Shown: positions 1-9,025 of the stretch, in pieces
How the letters are laid out: each line of letters begins with the position of its first letter
How positions within the stretch are numbered: position 1 is the stretch's first letter
NCBI GenBank assembly: GCA_964579505.1
Contig: CAZOGC010000005.1
Span: 90,324 to 154,323, forward strand
Source: JAJYSO01 sp964579505
GTDB lineage: Bacteria; Bacteroidota; Bacteroidia; Flavobacteriales; Flavobacteriaceae
Direction: 5' to 3'
Length of the DNA stretch: 64,000 bases
The notes under the pieces: model-generated
Told to the model about the DNA's origin: nothing
Seen by the model: only the letters and a program-made list of their open reading frames with translations
The model's database searches: none
Translations under genes and position numbers: made by a program

Positions 1-395
1 TACTCATCATCGGTTAGCTCTACGTCTTTAACAGCCGTTTCTCTATTTAGGGCTATAACGGTTTCGCTCTGTAATAAAAATGCACTCGGCAAAGCAGCGC
101 GAAGCACCTCGCCTTCTCCACACATATAATAGTTGGCAATCCAACTAAAAAAGTGAAGTTGTTTTGTTGTAAGCAACGGGGTTTCTTCTAAGATTTCTTC
201 CACATATTTTGCCTCATAAAATTTTGGCTTTTCTTGATGAATTTTGGCCACTACTCCCGTATAAACTTTTGTTTTACCAAATGGAACGGCTACGCGCATG
301 CCTATTTGCAGTTTTTCTACCTGTGCATCTGTTACGGCATAGGTATACTGCTTAGCCAGTGGAAGCGGTAAAATGACATTGATGAAATTTTGCAT
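1..395 (-). CDS. priA: Primosomal protein N' (PriA), N-terminal part, cut by window edge
   Basis: Translation from the ATG at 395 (minus) gives a protein starting MQNFINVILPLPLAKQYTYA, followed by VAVPFGKTKVYTGVV and a segment ending in WIANYYMCGEGEVLRAALP. This is the N-terminal 3'-DNA-end-binding domain of PriA, the replication-restart helicase. About 131 codons are visible; the helicase core and stop lie beyond position 1. It is the last visible gene of a minus-strand run nadC-yihY-priA, starting 18 bases after yihY ends. Identification rests on overall similarity of this domain, since the Walker and zinc motifs are outside the window. Confidence 0.85.
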   Translation of the reverse strand, partial: MQNFINVILPLPLAKQYTYAVTDAQVEKLQIGMRVAVPFGKTKVYTGVVAKIHQEKPKFYEAKYVEEILEETPLLTTKQLHFFSWIANYYMCGEGEVLRAALPSAFLLQSETVIALNRETAVKDVELTDDE

Positions 396-413
396 AACTT
401 AAAGTAAATTCAC

Positions 414-1388
414 CTAATCCTCGGCCTTGTGGTTTAGCGTATTGTATTCTTCTAAATTTTTCTTCAACTTATTTTGTTCTTTTAATTTGAGAATGGCACC
501 ATTCAATTCAAATCCCAATAAAAGAATATTTGCGTTTAACCAAGTATAAAACATGGCAATTACTAAGGCGCCTATAGACCCATATAATTTATTATACGAG
601 CTAAAATTTTCGATATAAATAGAAAACAAATAAGTAAAAACCATCACTAAAAGCGTAGTAAACAGCGCGCCTATAGAAAAGTACTTTGATTCTCTGCCTT
701 CTTTTGTGCCAAAATAATACAGAATGGCCACCGCGTTATAAATCATAAAAACAAATACCACGTAACGCCCAATTTCTGCCCAACGTATTACATCGCCAAA
801 AATACCCATTGCCTCTAAATGTTGAATGATGTAGGTAAGGTATATGGTTACAATAACCGTAACCAACAACAAGATTGAAATAATAATAGCTACTCCAAGA
901 GCCACAAAATATTGTTGTACGATACTTCTTCGTTTTTTAGTATGCCAAGAATATTCAAATCCGGTAAAGATGGCATTAATACCATTGGCCATCAAAAAAA
1001 TAGACAGCACAAAAACAATTGATAACAACCCTGTTCGTGGAGTATTGGCTATATCATAAAACAGCTTATCAAACATCTGGTGTGTCTGCGGGGGTAAGAG
1101 TTTTTCTAGATAGGCTAATAATCGTGTTTGAAAATCTTTTACAAACCATACAAAAGGTATCAGATTTAAGACAAACAGTAAAAAGGGAAAAATGGCCATA
1201 AAAAAGCTGAAAGCAATAGACCCGGCGCGTGTTGTAAAAGTTCCTTTTATGATGCCGTACACATAAATTTCGAGCAAATCGTATAAAGACAATCCATTAA
1301 ATCCGGGAAGAATAATCTTCTTACACAACCTTACCAGGTTACGCACAATTGGGATGCCCTCTAGTTTTTGCTCTAAATCTCTCGACAT
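414..1388 (-). CDS. YihY/BrkB-family inner-membrane protein
   Basis: 324-residue protein of the YihY/virulence factor BrkB family (once mislabelled RNase BN). It has about six hydrophobic segments, the first around residues 55-80 (GSIAFSFFMAIFPFLLFVLN) and others near 120-140, 160-190, 210-230, 240-265 and 270-300, with a charged cytoplasmic C-terminus. The motif SIAFSFFMAIFPFLLF matches the family's conserved first membrane segment. The molecular function of the family is not settled. It begins one base after nadC ends, so co-transcription with nadC and priA is likely. Confidence 0.85.
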   Translation of the reverse strand: MSRDLEQKLEGIPIVRNLVRLCKKIILPGFNGLSLYDLLEIYVYGIIKGTFTTRAGSIAFSFFMAIFPFLLFVLNLIPFVWFVKDFQTRLLAYLEKLLPPQTHQMFDKLFYDIANTPRTGLLSIVFVLSIFLMANGINAIFTGFEYSWHTKKRRSIVQQYFVALGVAIIISILLLVTVIVTIYLTYIIQHLEAMGIFGDVIRWAEIGRYVVFVFMIYNAVAILYYFGTKEGRESKYFSIGALFTTLLVMVFTYLFSIYIENFSSYNKLYGSIGALVIAMFYTWLNANILLLGFELNGAILKLKEQNKLKKNLEEYNTLNHKAED

Positions 1389-1389
1389 G

Positions 1390-2250
1390 TTACACCGCTT
1401 TTAAGCTTAAATCCAAGTTGTAAACCGAATGCGTTAAGGCGCCACTCGATATAAAGTCTACCCCGCATTCTGCATATTGGCGCGCAGTTTCTAGTGTAAT
1501 TCCTCCACTAGATTCTGTTAAACATTTTCCGTTAATCATTCCTACGGCTCGGCGTGTATCCTCAAAACTAAAGTTATCTATTAAGATACGATAAACCCCT
1601 TCATTTTGCAAGATTTCTTCTATTTCGTCAAAATTACGTGCTTCAACAATAATTTTTAAATCTAGTTTCTTTTGCGCTAAAAAAGTCTTGGTTTTTTGAA
1701 TAGCGGCGGTTACCCCACCGGCAAAGTCGATGTGGTTATCTTTCAGCATTATCATATCATATAACCCGAATCGATGGTTAACACCTCCGCCAATACGCAC
1801 GGCATACTTTTCAAGAACCCGAATTCCGGGGGTTGTTTTTCGCGTATCGAGAATTTGCGTGTGAGTACCCGCCAATTGCTCAACAAACTGATTTGTTTTA
1901 GTAGCAATAGCGCTCATGCGTTGCATGGTATTTAGCATAAACCGTTCTGCTTTTAATATAGATTGGCTTTTACCGGAAACATAAAAGGCAACATCTCCTT
2001 TTTTCATCTTTTCTCCATCAGTCATTAAAACCTCTACTTGAAGCGTTGGGTCTATATAACTAAAAATGCGCTGTGCTATAGCTATTCCGGCCAAAACACC
2101 TTCTTCTTTCACCAATAATTTAGCTTTTCCCTGTGCATTATTCGGTATGCAAGCTAACGAGCTGTAATCACCTTCGCCTACATCTTCTCGTACAGCATTG
2201 GCTATAATTCTATCTATCTCTTTATCAAAATACTTTTGGTCTATCTGCAT
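1390..2250 (-). CDS. nadC: Nicotinate-nucleotide pyrophosphorylase (carboxylating)
   Basis: 286 residues, the usual NadC length. Quinolinate phosphoribosyltransferase converts quinolinate plus PRPP to nicotinate mononucleotide in de novo NAD synthesis. Visible signatures are REDVGEGDYS (21-30), DTRKTTPGIR (135-144), the substrate-binding stretch GGGVNHRFGLYDMIMLKDNHI (154-174) and the C-terminal ESSGGI and GVDFISSGALTH. It is the first gene of the minus-strand run, divergent from rlmH with 46 bases between the starts, so both promoters must lie in or near this short gap. Confidence 0.95.
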   Translation of the reverse strand: MQIDQKYFDKEIDRIIANAVREDVGEGDYSSLACIPNNAQGKAKLLVKEEGVLAGIAIAQRIFSYIDPTLQVEVLMTDGEKMKKGDVAFYVSGKSQSILKAERFMLNTMQRMSAIATKTNQFVEQLAGTHTQILDTRKTTPGIRVLEKYAVRIGGGVNHRFGLYDMIMLKDNHIDFAGGVTAAIQKTKTFLAQKKLDLKIIVEARNFDEIEEILQNEGVYRILIDNFSFEDTRRAVGMINGKCLTESSGGITLETARQYAECGVDFISSGALTHSVYNLDLSLKAV

Positions 2251-2296
2251 ATTCTTTTATTTTCGCTAAAATAAGAAAACTAATCTGAACCATCTG

Positions 2297-2770
2297 ATGA
2301 CTTTTACGCTCCTGCTCATTGGCAAAACAACCGATAAAACCTTGCAAAAGCTTACCGATAAATATACTCAACGACTCCGCCATTACGGAAAATTTAGCAT
2401 CGTGGTGATCCCGGAGTTAAAAATGCGTAAAAATATGACACAAGAAGAGCAAAAGCGAAAAGAAGGAGAAGCTATTCTGCAAAAATTGCAACCATCAGAT
2501 GAGGTGGTCTTGCTAGACGAAAAAGGAAAAGAATTTTCTTCTACCCAATTTGCACAATGGCTACAAAAAAAGATGAATACCGGAAAAAAACGCATGGTCT
2601 TTGTGGTAGGTGGTCCTTACGGATTTTCAGAAGCGGTTTATCAGCGGGCTCATCAAAAAATAGCGCTGTCGCAAATGACGTTCTCACACGAAATGATTCG
2701 TCCTTTTTTTGCAGAACAACTCTACCGAGCTTTTACCATTTTACGCGGAGAGAATTATCATCATGAATAA
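2297..2770 (+). CDS. rlmH: 23S rRNA (pseudouridine1915-N3)-methyltransferase RlmH
   Basis: 157 residues, a typical SPOUT-class RlmH. It methylates N3 of pseudouridine 1915 in helix 69 of 23S rRNA using S-adenosylmethionine. The knot-forming SAM-binding motif FVVGGPYGF is at residues 102-110, and the C-terminus LYRAFTILRGENYHHE carries the family's conserved RxxxILxGxxYHH end. It is divergent from nadC and followed by a symmetric inverted repeat that can stop transcription. Confidence 0.95.
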   Translation: MTFTLLLIGKTTDKTLQKLTDKYTQRLRHYGKFSIVVIPELKMRKNMTQEEQKRKEGEAILQKLQPSDEVVLLDEKGKEFSSTQFAQWLQKKMNTGKKRMVFVVGGPYGFSEAVYQRAHQKIALSQMTFSHEMIRPFFAEQLYRAFTILRGENYHHE

Positions 2771-2848
2771 AAATGGAATTGAACTCAATATAGACTAAAC
2801 AATAAAGATATAGAATTATGTAAGCAACAGATTTTTGAGTTGTACAAC

Positions 2849-2881
2849 AATCCTGACAGGTTTTCGAAACCTGTCAGGATT
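2849..2881. terminator. Perfect inverted repeat between convergent genes, likely bidirectional terminator
   Basis: A 15-base arm (AATCCTGACAGGTTT) and its exact reverse complement are separated by TCG. It sits between the ends of rlmH (+) and the alcohol dehydrogenase (-). The core GACAGG/CCTGTC recurs in the terminator at 39135-39172. There is no long U-run on either side, so it could also be a dispersed palindromic repeat rather than only a terminator. Confidence 0.6.
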
Positions 2882-2890
2882 ACTCCTAAT

Positions 2891-3943
2891 TTACGCTTCT
2901 TTAAGCGAAGCCATATCAATCACAAAACGGTATTTTACATCACCTTCTACCACCCGATTCCAAGCTTCATTAATATCTTGAATTCTTATCATTTCAACTT
3001 CAGGCAACACATGGTGTCTGTCACAAAAATTGAGCATTTCTTGAGTTTCGGCAATCCCACCAATTAGCGAGCCGGCAATATTTTTACGCGCACGTACCAA
3101 AAGTCCGCTGTTAACCGCTGTTAGTGGTTCTATAGCACCCACCATTACCATCGTTGCATCGCGTTTTAGCAAGTTAATATAAGGATCTACGTCATGTCCT
3201 ACCGGAATTGTATTCAGTAAAAAGTCAAAAGAATCTTTTTGTTTTCTCATCGCGTTTTCTTGCGTAGAGAGCAGCACCTCATCGGCACCCAACAATTTAG
3301 CATCTTCCCCTTTTTCTGGCGAGCGCGTAATCATAACCACATATGCCCCCATGGCATGAGCCAATTTAATACCCATATGTCCTAAGCCACCTAGGCCAAT
3401 CACTCCCACTCTATCTCCTTTTTTTACGTTCCAATGACGCAAAGGCGAATAGGTAGTAATACCGGCACAGAGCAATGGGGCAACTTTCGAAACTTCTAAA
3501 TTATCAGGAATATGCAAGACAAAATCGGCGTCTACCACAATACGTTCAGAATAACCACCATAGGTGAGTCCACCTAAAAATTTATCTTTTCCGCCATAAG
3601 TCATAACTGCTCCATTTTCGCAATATTGCTCTAAGCCTTCTTGGCATGCAGCGCAATGCCTACACGAATCTACCATACAGCCTACACCCACCATTTCACC
3701 CACTTTAAACCGGGTGACTTCTGTGCCTACTGCCAATACTTTCCCTACAATCTCATGTCCCGGAACCATCGGATATTTAGCTCCACCCCATTCATTTCTT
3801 CCGTTGTGAATATCACTGTGGCAAACCCCACAATACAAAATCTTTATAGACACATCGGTGGGTTGTAGAGCCCTTCGTTCTATGTCTAGTGGCTTCAAAT
3901 CACTTTTTGCCGCTTTTATTCCGTATGCTTTAACTCCTGTCAT
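2891..3943 (-). CDS. Zinc-dependent NAD(P) alcohol dehydrogenase (CAD/YahK type)
   Basis: 350 residues, medium-chain dehydrogenase/reductase of the cinnamyl-alcohol-dehydrogenase group (YahK, AdhA), which interconverts aldehydes and alcohols. Catalytic zinc ligands are in GVCHSD (Cys41) and PGHE (His63). Structural zinc cysteines are Cys94, 97, 100 and 108 (CRHCAACQEGLEQYC). The Rossmann motif GLGGLGHMG follows near residue 185. It stands alone between convergent rlmH and divergent rdgB; nothing nearby indicates the substrate. NADPH preference is usual in this group but not proven here. Confidence 0.9.
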   Translation of the reverse strand: MTGVKAYGIKAAKSDLKPLDIERRALQPTDVSIKILYCGVCHSDIHNGRNEWGGAKYPMVPGHEIVGKVLAVGTEVTRFKVGEMVGVGCMVDSCRHCAACQEGLEQYCENGAVMTYGGKDKFLGGLTYGGYSERIVVDADFVLHIPDNLEVSKVAPLLCAGITTYSPLRHWNVKKGDRVGVIGLGGLGHMGIKLAHAMGAYVVMITRSPEKGEDAKLLGADEVLLSTQENAMRKQKDSFDFLLNTIPVGHDVDPYINLLKRDATMVMVGAIEPLTAVNSGLLVRARKNIAGSLIGGIAETQEMLNFCDRHHVLPEVEMIRIQDINEAWNRVVEGDVKYRFVIDMASLKEA

Positions 3944-4112
3944 AATTCGCTGCTTAATAGTCTCACAAATTTATTGATTATACATCAAAAAAATTGCCTC
4001 AACACTTATTTTATCACGCATTTAACGCTTATTCGTCATTCGTATAAAACTCAATTCTTTTGTTAAAATATGGTGGATTTTTGTAGCTTTACGCAAATAT
4101 CATTTTATTTTT

Positions 4113-4697
4113 ATGGAATTGGTTTTTGCTACACACAATCAACATAAAGTCAAGGAGATAAAAGCACTCCTCCCAAACTCTTTTAAACTGCTCTCCCTGT
4201 CTGATATTGGTTGTCATGAAGAAATTTTAGAAACCGCAGACACCATTCGCGGAAACGCATTACTCAAAGCTAGCTACGTAAAAAAACAATATGGTTTAGA
4301 TTGTTTTGCTGATGACTCGGGGCTAGAAGTAGAAGCCTTAAACGGCGCACCGGGCGTTTATTCTGCCCGTTATGCCGGCCCTGAGAAGAAGGATACTGCC
4401 AATGTGGCCAAACTCTTAAAAGAGATGGAACAATTACCTAACAGAAAAGCACAATTTGTAACTACTATTGCCCTAGCTATAGGGGTACAACAAAAAACAT
4501 TTACCGGTGTCTGTAAAGGGAAAATTTTAATTGCTCAACAAGGTACTAACGGGTTTGGATATGACCCTGTTTTTAACCCTGATGGGTATACTTGTAGTTT
4601 TGCCGAGATGACCCAAACCGAAAAGAGTAAAATAAGTCATCGAGGAAAAGCACTTCAAAAATTATTGGCTTATTTAGCATCGTGTACTCTTGCCTAA
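4113..4697 (+). CDS. rdgB: Non-canonical purine NTP pyrophosphatase (RdgB/HAM1)
   Basis: 194 residues. It hydrolyses dITP, dXTP and XTP to monophosphates, keeping deaminated purines out of DNA and RNA. The N-terminus MELVFATHNQHKVKEIKALL carries the family's (T/S)xNxxKxxE substrate motif. FADDSGLEVEALNGAPGVYSARYAG, GFGYDPVF and a C-terminal SHRGKAL are all diagnostic. It is monocistronic, with a weak TAGCTTTA -7-like box about 30 bases upstream of the ATG. Confidence 0.95.
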   Translation: MELVFATHNQHKVKEIKALLPNSFKLLSLSDIGCHEEILETADTIRGNALLKASYVKKQYGLDCFADDSGLEVEALNGAPGVYSARYAGPEKKDTANVAKLLKEMEQLPNRKAQFVTTIALAIGVQQKTFTGVCKGKILIAQQGTNGFGYDPVFNPDGYTCSFAEMTQTEKSKISHRGKALQKLLAYLASCTLA

Positions 4698-4776
4698 CTA
4701 AAAATAAATACGCGTTTTCCCGTTATTTAATAAAGTTTTTTATCTCTTAACGCTGTTGACAAAATTTATTACATTC

Positions 4777-6474
4777 ATGAAATTCAGATTTCTCCTTTTC
4801 TTTATCGCTTTCTCTCAACTTTCTTTCGGGCAAAAAAATTTGCCTCAACACTATTTTAAAAGTCCATTAGACATTCCTTTATCGCTAGCCGGAAATTTTG
4901 GCGAATTACGCTCTAATCACTTTCACAGCGGATTAGATTTGCGCACTCAACAACGTACCGGCTTAGAAGTACACGCTGCTGCCAGCGGTTATATTAGTCG
5001 CATTAAAGTACAGCTATACGGTTTTGGAAAAGCCATCTACATACAACATCCCAATGGCTACACTACTGTTTACGGGCATTTAAAAGAGTTTGCACCAAAA
5101 ATTAGAGCGTATGTGCGCAAACGCATGTACGCACAAGAAAAAAACACTATTCAACTTTTTCCGAAAAAAGGGGATTTACCGGTAAAGCAAGGCGAAGTGA
5201 TTGCTTTGAGTGGCGAATCGGGTGGTGCTGCCGGTCCTCATCTTCATTTTGAGATACGTGATAGCCGTCAACGCCCTATGAACCCGCTGTTGTTTGGTAT
5301 AAAAATTAAAGATAACCGCACCCCAAAAGTCAGTGGGTTATACGTTTATCCTACAGGAAGAAATGCTTATGCCAATCGATCGGCTAAACGCCAAAAACTA
5401 CACCTTACAAAACAAGCAGATGGCGTTTATACGGCCGAAAAATTATACGGATACGGAAAACTTGGTTTTGGTATTTCAGCTGTAGATTATACTGACAATT
5501 CGCCTTATACTGATGGCATTTACAACATTCAAACTCGTTTAAACGGACAACCGCGCTTTGCTATTCTCTTCAATCGATTCTCCTTTTCTAAATCGCGTTA
5601 TGTAAACCGATATATAGACTACGCATATTACAAAGAACACAAAAGACGCATTCAAAAATTGTTTATGCAACCCAATGAAGACATTGATTTTTCTATTAAA
5701 ACTACTGATAAAGGGTACATAAAAATTAAAGATAACTTAAACTATAAATATATCATAGACTTAACCGATTATTCAGGGAATAAAACAATCATAAAAGTGC
5801 CAATCCAAGCACGAAAATTGCCACAAGAGGACATCACTCCTAAAAAAATACACAAAACCGATTATTTAGCTTTTGCCGACAAGCCGAATGTTTTTAAGCT
5901 GCAATATCACGATATTTACATTCCTAAAGGAGCTTTATACGAAAACACCTATCTAGATTTAGAAGACCATCCTGCAAAAGTAAAAGTTCACCTCAGTACT
6001 ACTCCGTTGCAAAAAAAGATTACCATCGGGTTTGATGCTAGTAGATACAGCAAAGAAGACCGCGAAAAACTCTACGTTGCCCGCTCATATCCTTGGGGAA
6101 GCAAATACTATTCCAGCACCTACAAAGACGGTACTCGTATTACCACCCGAACACGAACTTTTGGCACGTATGAATTGGTGCGAGACGACACTCCTCCTAC
6201 CATAAAACCACTTAATTTTAGCAATAAAAAATGGGTGTCAACCTTAGCTTATCTCAAGCTTAAAATTAATGATAAAGGCTCCGGTATTTCTACATACCGC
6301 GGTACTATAAACGGAAAATTTATCGTGCTAGAATACGACTACAAAAACCATATTTTAAAATATGATTTTAGAGACGATGTGTCTGACAAAACTCAAAATC
6401 ATTTACAAATAATTGTAGTTGACAACGTAGGGAACAGCACTACTTTTAATGCTACCTTTTTCAGAAAAGACTAA
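4777..6474 (+). CDS. M23-family (LytM-like) metallopeptidase with signal peptide
   Basis: 565 residues from the ATG at 4777. An in-frame TTG at 4756 would add seven residues before a normal signal peptide (MKFRFLLFFIAFSQLSFGQ), so the ATG is preferred. The LytM/M23 zinc endopeptidase domain covers residues 40-165, with His50 and Asp54 in HSGLD and His155/157 in PHLHFE, so it looks catalytically intact. The remaining 400 residues are beta-rich, without a recognised motif. Expected role: periplasmic cleavage of peptidoglycan cross-links. Only five bases separate it from the receptor gene downstream, so the two are probably one transcript. Confidence 0.88.
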   Translation: MKFRFLLFFIAFSQLSFGQKNLPQHYFKSPLDIPLSLAGNFGELRSNHFHSGLDLRTQQRTGLEVHAAASGYISRIKVQLYGFGKAIYIQHPNGYTTVYGHLKEFAPKIRAYVRKRMYAQEKNTIQLFPKKGDLPVKQGEVIALSGESGGAAGPHLHFEIRDSRQRPMNPLLFGIKIKDNRTPKVSGLYVYPTGRNAYANRSAKRQKLHLTKQADGVYTAEKLYGYGKLGFGISAVDYTDNSPYTDGIYNIQTRLNGQPRFAILFNRFSFSKSRYVNRYIDYAYYKEHKRRIQKLFMQPNEDIDFSIKTTDKGYIKIKDNLNYKYIIDLTDYSGNKTIIKVPIQARKLPQEDITPKKIHKTDYLAFADKPNVFKLQYHDIYIPKGALYENTYLDLEDHPAKVKVHLSTTPLQKKITIGFDASRYSKEDREKLYVARSYPWGSKYYSSTYKDGTRITTRTRTFGTYELVRDDTPPTIKPLNFSNKKWVSTLAYLKLKINDKGSGISTYRGTINGKFIVLEYDYKNHILKYDFRDDVSDKTQNHLQIIVVDNVGNSTTFNATFFRKD

Positions 6475-6479
6475 CCATT

Positions 6480-8945
6480 TTGAAAACCACAGCTTTTATA
6501 CTCACATTTCTATGTTATCTAACTGGTTGGGTTATGCATAGCCAAACAGCCGTGGTGCAAGGCATTGTTTTTAACGAGCAACACGAGCCCTTAGCCTTTG
6601 CTAAACTATCTTATGCTAAGGGTAGTACAACCACTAACAATCATGGTTTTTACCGATTAGAAATTCCGGCTAATCAAAACATTACCATTACCCTAAATTA
6701 TCTCGGTTTAAAGCACATGCAACTTACCGTAAACTTGGCCAAAGGCGAAGTGCGCGAATTTAATCCGGTGTTAAAGAAAGAGGTGCAACAGATTAGCACC
6801 GTAGTCATTACCGGAAATCAGTATAAAAAATTATCCGGTATTACTACTCTTTCTCCTGAAGTAGTTCGTAAAATTCCGGGGGCAAATGCCGGCGTAGAAA
6901 ATATTTTAAAAACCTTACCCGGTGTAAACTCTAATAATGAATTGAGTACACAATACGCTGTTAGGGGCGGAAATTATGATGAAAATTTGGTTTATGTAAA
7001 CGGTATTCAGGTCTATCACCCGTTGCTAATCAGATCGGGGCAACAAGAAGGGCTGAGTTTTATCAATTCCGATTTGGTACGCTCTATCGACTTTTCAGCC
7101 GGTGGTTTTCAAGCTAAATATGGCGATAAACTATCTTCTGTATTAGCGGTACAGTACAAACGGCCGGTGGATTTTGAAGGGTCTTTACAACTCAGTTTTC
7201 TCGGAGCACAGGCCTCTGTAGGCGGAATCTCAAAAAATAAAAAATTTACCGGAATTGTTGGCATTCGGTACCGCAACAATTCGTTGTTAGTAAAAAGCAA
7301 AGAAACCGAAACCGATTTTAAACCCCTTTTTGTTGATGCACAAACTTTTTTAACCTATCAATTTAGTCGTAAATTTGAAATAGACTTTTTGGGCAATCTC
7401 TCCCTCAATAAATACCGCTACACCCCTAAAGTAAAAAAAACAACTTTTGGAACAATCAACAACCCTACTACGCTTTATATTTTCTACAACGGGCAAGAAA
7501 AAGATCAATACCAAGCTTATACGGCCGCATTAAAAGCTTCTTATAAAGCCTCAACGCACTATACCGCCCGGTTTATTGCCTCTATTTACAATACCCAAGA
7601 AGAAGAACACTATGATATTTTGGGGCAATACAGTTTAGGAAAACCTCAAACAAATATTGACAAACAGGGGTTAGGAAAAGTAGATTTTACACGCGGTGTA
7701 GGCGCTCAATTAGACCATGCCCGAAATGATTTGGACGGTTTTTTTATCAACTTAAAGCACACCGGACACTTTACCTATGGCAAAAACAAGATAGACTATG
7801 GCATAAAATATACCCATCAAGACACACGCGATCGTATTCGAGAATACCAAATGATAGACTCCGTTGGGTATCTTATCCGTCCCCCTACTGCCCATTTACC
7901 GAACAACCAACCATACCAGCCCTTTACCGGCCCTTTGGTTGCCTACACCCATGCACGGGCAGAAAATAGCACCGTTATAAACCGCCTATCCGGATTTGCA
8001 CAGTGGAGTTATCAAACGCATCTAAAAAAAACGAAAATTTGGGTTAATGCAGGGCTACGCACCCAGTTTTGGAAAGTAAACGGAGAAGGGTTGTCGTCTT
8101 CAACCCACCACATTTTTAGTCCGCGAGCACAAGTTGCCTTAAAACCCAATTGGCAAGCAGACATGGTTTTTAGGCTGGCCGGAGGAGTTTACAGCCAACC
8201 ACCTCTTTACAAAGCTTTACGCGATATGCAAGGAAAAGTACACCCGGATGTAAAAGCCCAAAAATCAATGCAATTTATTGTGGGAAATGATTACAGTTTT
8301 CAACTAAACAATCGAGCTTTTACCCTTACTTCTGAAGCTTTCTATAAACACCTTACTGATGTCAATCCGTATACTCTAGAGAATGTACGCATTCGTTATC
8401 TAGCTAAAAATAATGCCTCTGCTTATGCCTACGGATTTGATTTTCGATTAAACGGTGAATTGGTAAAAGGCACACAGAGTTGGTTGAGTATTGGCTACCT
8501 CAACACGCAAATAAACATTAACCATAGAGGATATATTTCTCGCCCAACCGATCAGCGATTAAAATTTGCATTGCTTTTTCAAGATTATGTACCTGAAATT
8601 CCAAGGCTTCGATTATATATCAATGGGGTGTATAACACCGGTCTGCCCGGAGGGTCTCCAAAATATGCTGATCCGTATGAGTTTCAAAACAGGCTACCGG
8701 ATTATCAACGGTTTGATATAGGTTTCTCTTACGTATTTGTAGATGCTGAAAATCCGGTAAGCAAGAACAGTTGGTTTTATAAATTTAAAGAACTGGCGTT
8801 AGGGTTCGAGGTTTTTAACATGTTTGATCGGCAAAACTCAATAACCAATACTTTTATTCGCGATGTATCATCAAATCGAATTTATTCAGTACCAAATTAT
8901 CTAACTACACGTGTATTCAATATAAAATTAGAAATGAAATTCTAA
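6480..8945 (+). CDS. TonB-dependent receptor with carboxypeptidase-regulatory-like N-domain
   Basis: 821-residue outer-membrane receptor. The start is a TTG at 6480; the first downstream ATG, at 6534, would remove the signal peptide MKTTAFILTFLCYLTGWVMHSQ. A CarboxypepD-regulatory-like domain (about 25-95), with the phrases VVQGIVFNEQHEPL and TTTNNHGFYRLEIP, precedes the plug (about 105-220, with GVENILKTLPGVNSNNELS and YAVRGGNYDENLVYVNG) and a beta-barrel ending in aromatic KLEMKF. The ligand cannot be told from sequence. It is likely co-transcribed with the M23 peptidase and closed by the hairpin at 8959. Confidence 0.9.
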   Translation: MKTTAFILTFLCYLTGWVMHSQTAVVQGIVFNEQHEPLAFAKLSYAKGSTTTNNHGFYRLEIPANQNITITLNYLGLKHMQLTVNLAKGEVREFNPVLKKEVQQISTVVITGNQYKKLSGITTLSPEVVRKIPGANAGVENILKTLPGVNSNNELSTQYAVRGGNYDENLVYVNGIQVYHPLLIRSGQQEGLSFINSDLVRSIDFSAGGFQAKYGDKLSSVLAVQYKRPVDFEGSLQLSFLGAQASVGGISKNKKFTGIVGIRYRNNSLLVKSKETETDFKPLFVDAQTFLTYQFSRKFEIDFLGNLSLNKYRYTPKVKKTTFGTINNPTTLYIFYNGQEKDQYQAYTAALKASYKASTHYTARFIASIYNTQEEEHYDILGQYSLGKPQTNIDKQGLGKVDFTRGVGAQLDHARNDLDGFFINLKHTGHFTYGKNKIDYGIKYTHQDTRDRIREYQMIDSVGYLIRPPTAHLPNNQPYQPFTGPLVAYTHARAENSTVINRLSGFAQWSYQTHLKKTKIWVNAGLRTQFWKVNGEGLSSSTHHIFSPRAQVALKPNWQADMVFRLAGGVYSQPPLYKALRDMQGKVHPDVKAQKSMQFIVGNDYSFQLNNRAFTLTSEAFYKHLTDVNPYTLENVRIRYLAKNNASAYAYGFDFRLNGELVKGTQSWLSIGYLNTQININHRGYISRPTDQRLKFALLFQDYVPEIPRLRLYINGVYNTGLPGGSPKYADPYEFQNRLPDYQRFDIGFSYVFVDAENPVSKNSWFYKFKELALGFEVFNMFDRQNSITNTFIRDVSSNRIYSVPNYLTTRVFNIKLEMKF

Positions 8946-8958
8946 GTGCATAAAAAAA

Positions 8959-8998
8959 CCTCGTCAATATGTTTAGTGGAAGGCACACACTGACGAGG
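8959..8998. terminator. Hairpin between convergent receptor and cysteine desulfurase genes
   Basis: Arms CCTCGTCA (8959-8966) and TGACGAGG (8991-8998) with a 24-base loop. A run of seven A lies to the left and TATTAAAAAA to the right, so it can end transcription from both sides. Confidence 0.6.
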
Positions 8999-9025
8999 TA
9001 TTAAAAAATCGATGGTAATCGTTTA

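Noticed and set aside
2840..3067. 75-codon frame on the plus strand
   Set aside because: It is antisense to the alcohol dehydrogenase and begins inside the inverted repeat; no protein-like pattern.
4756..4776. TTG start for the M23 peptidase
   Set aside because: The ATG at 4777 opens directly into a normal signal peptide; the upstream residues add nothing typical.
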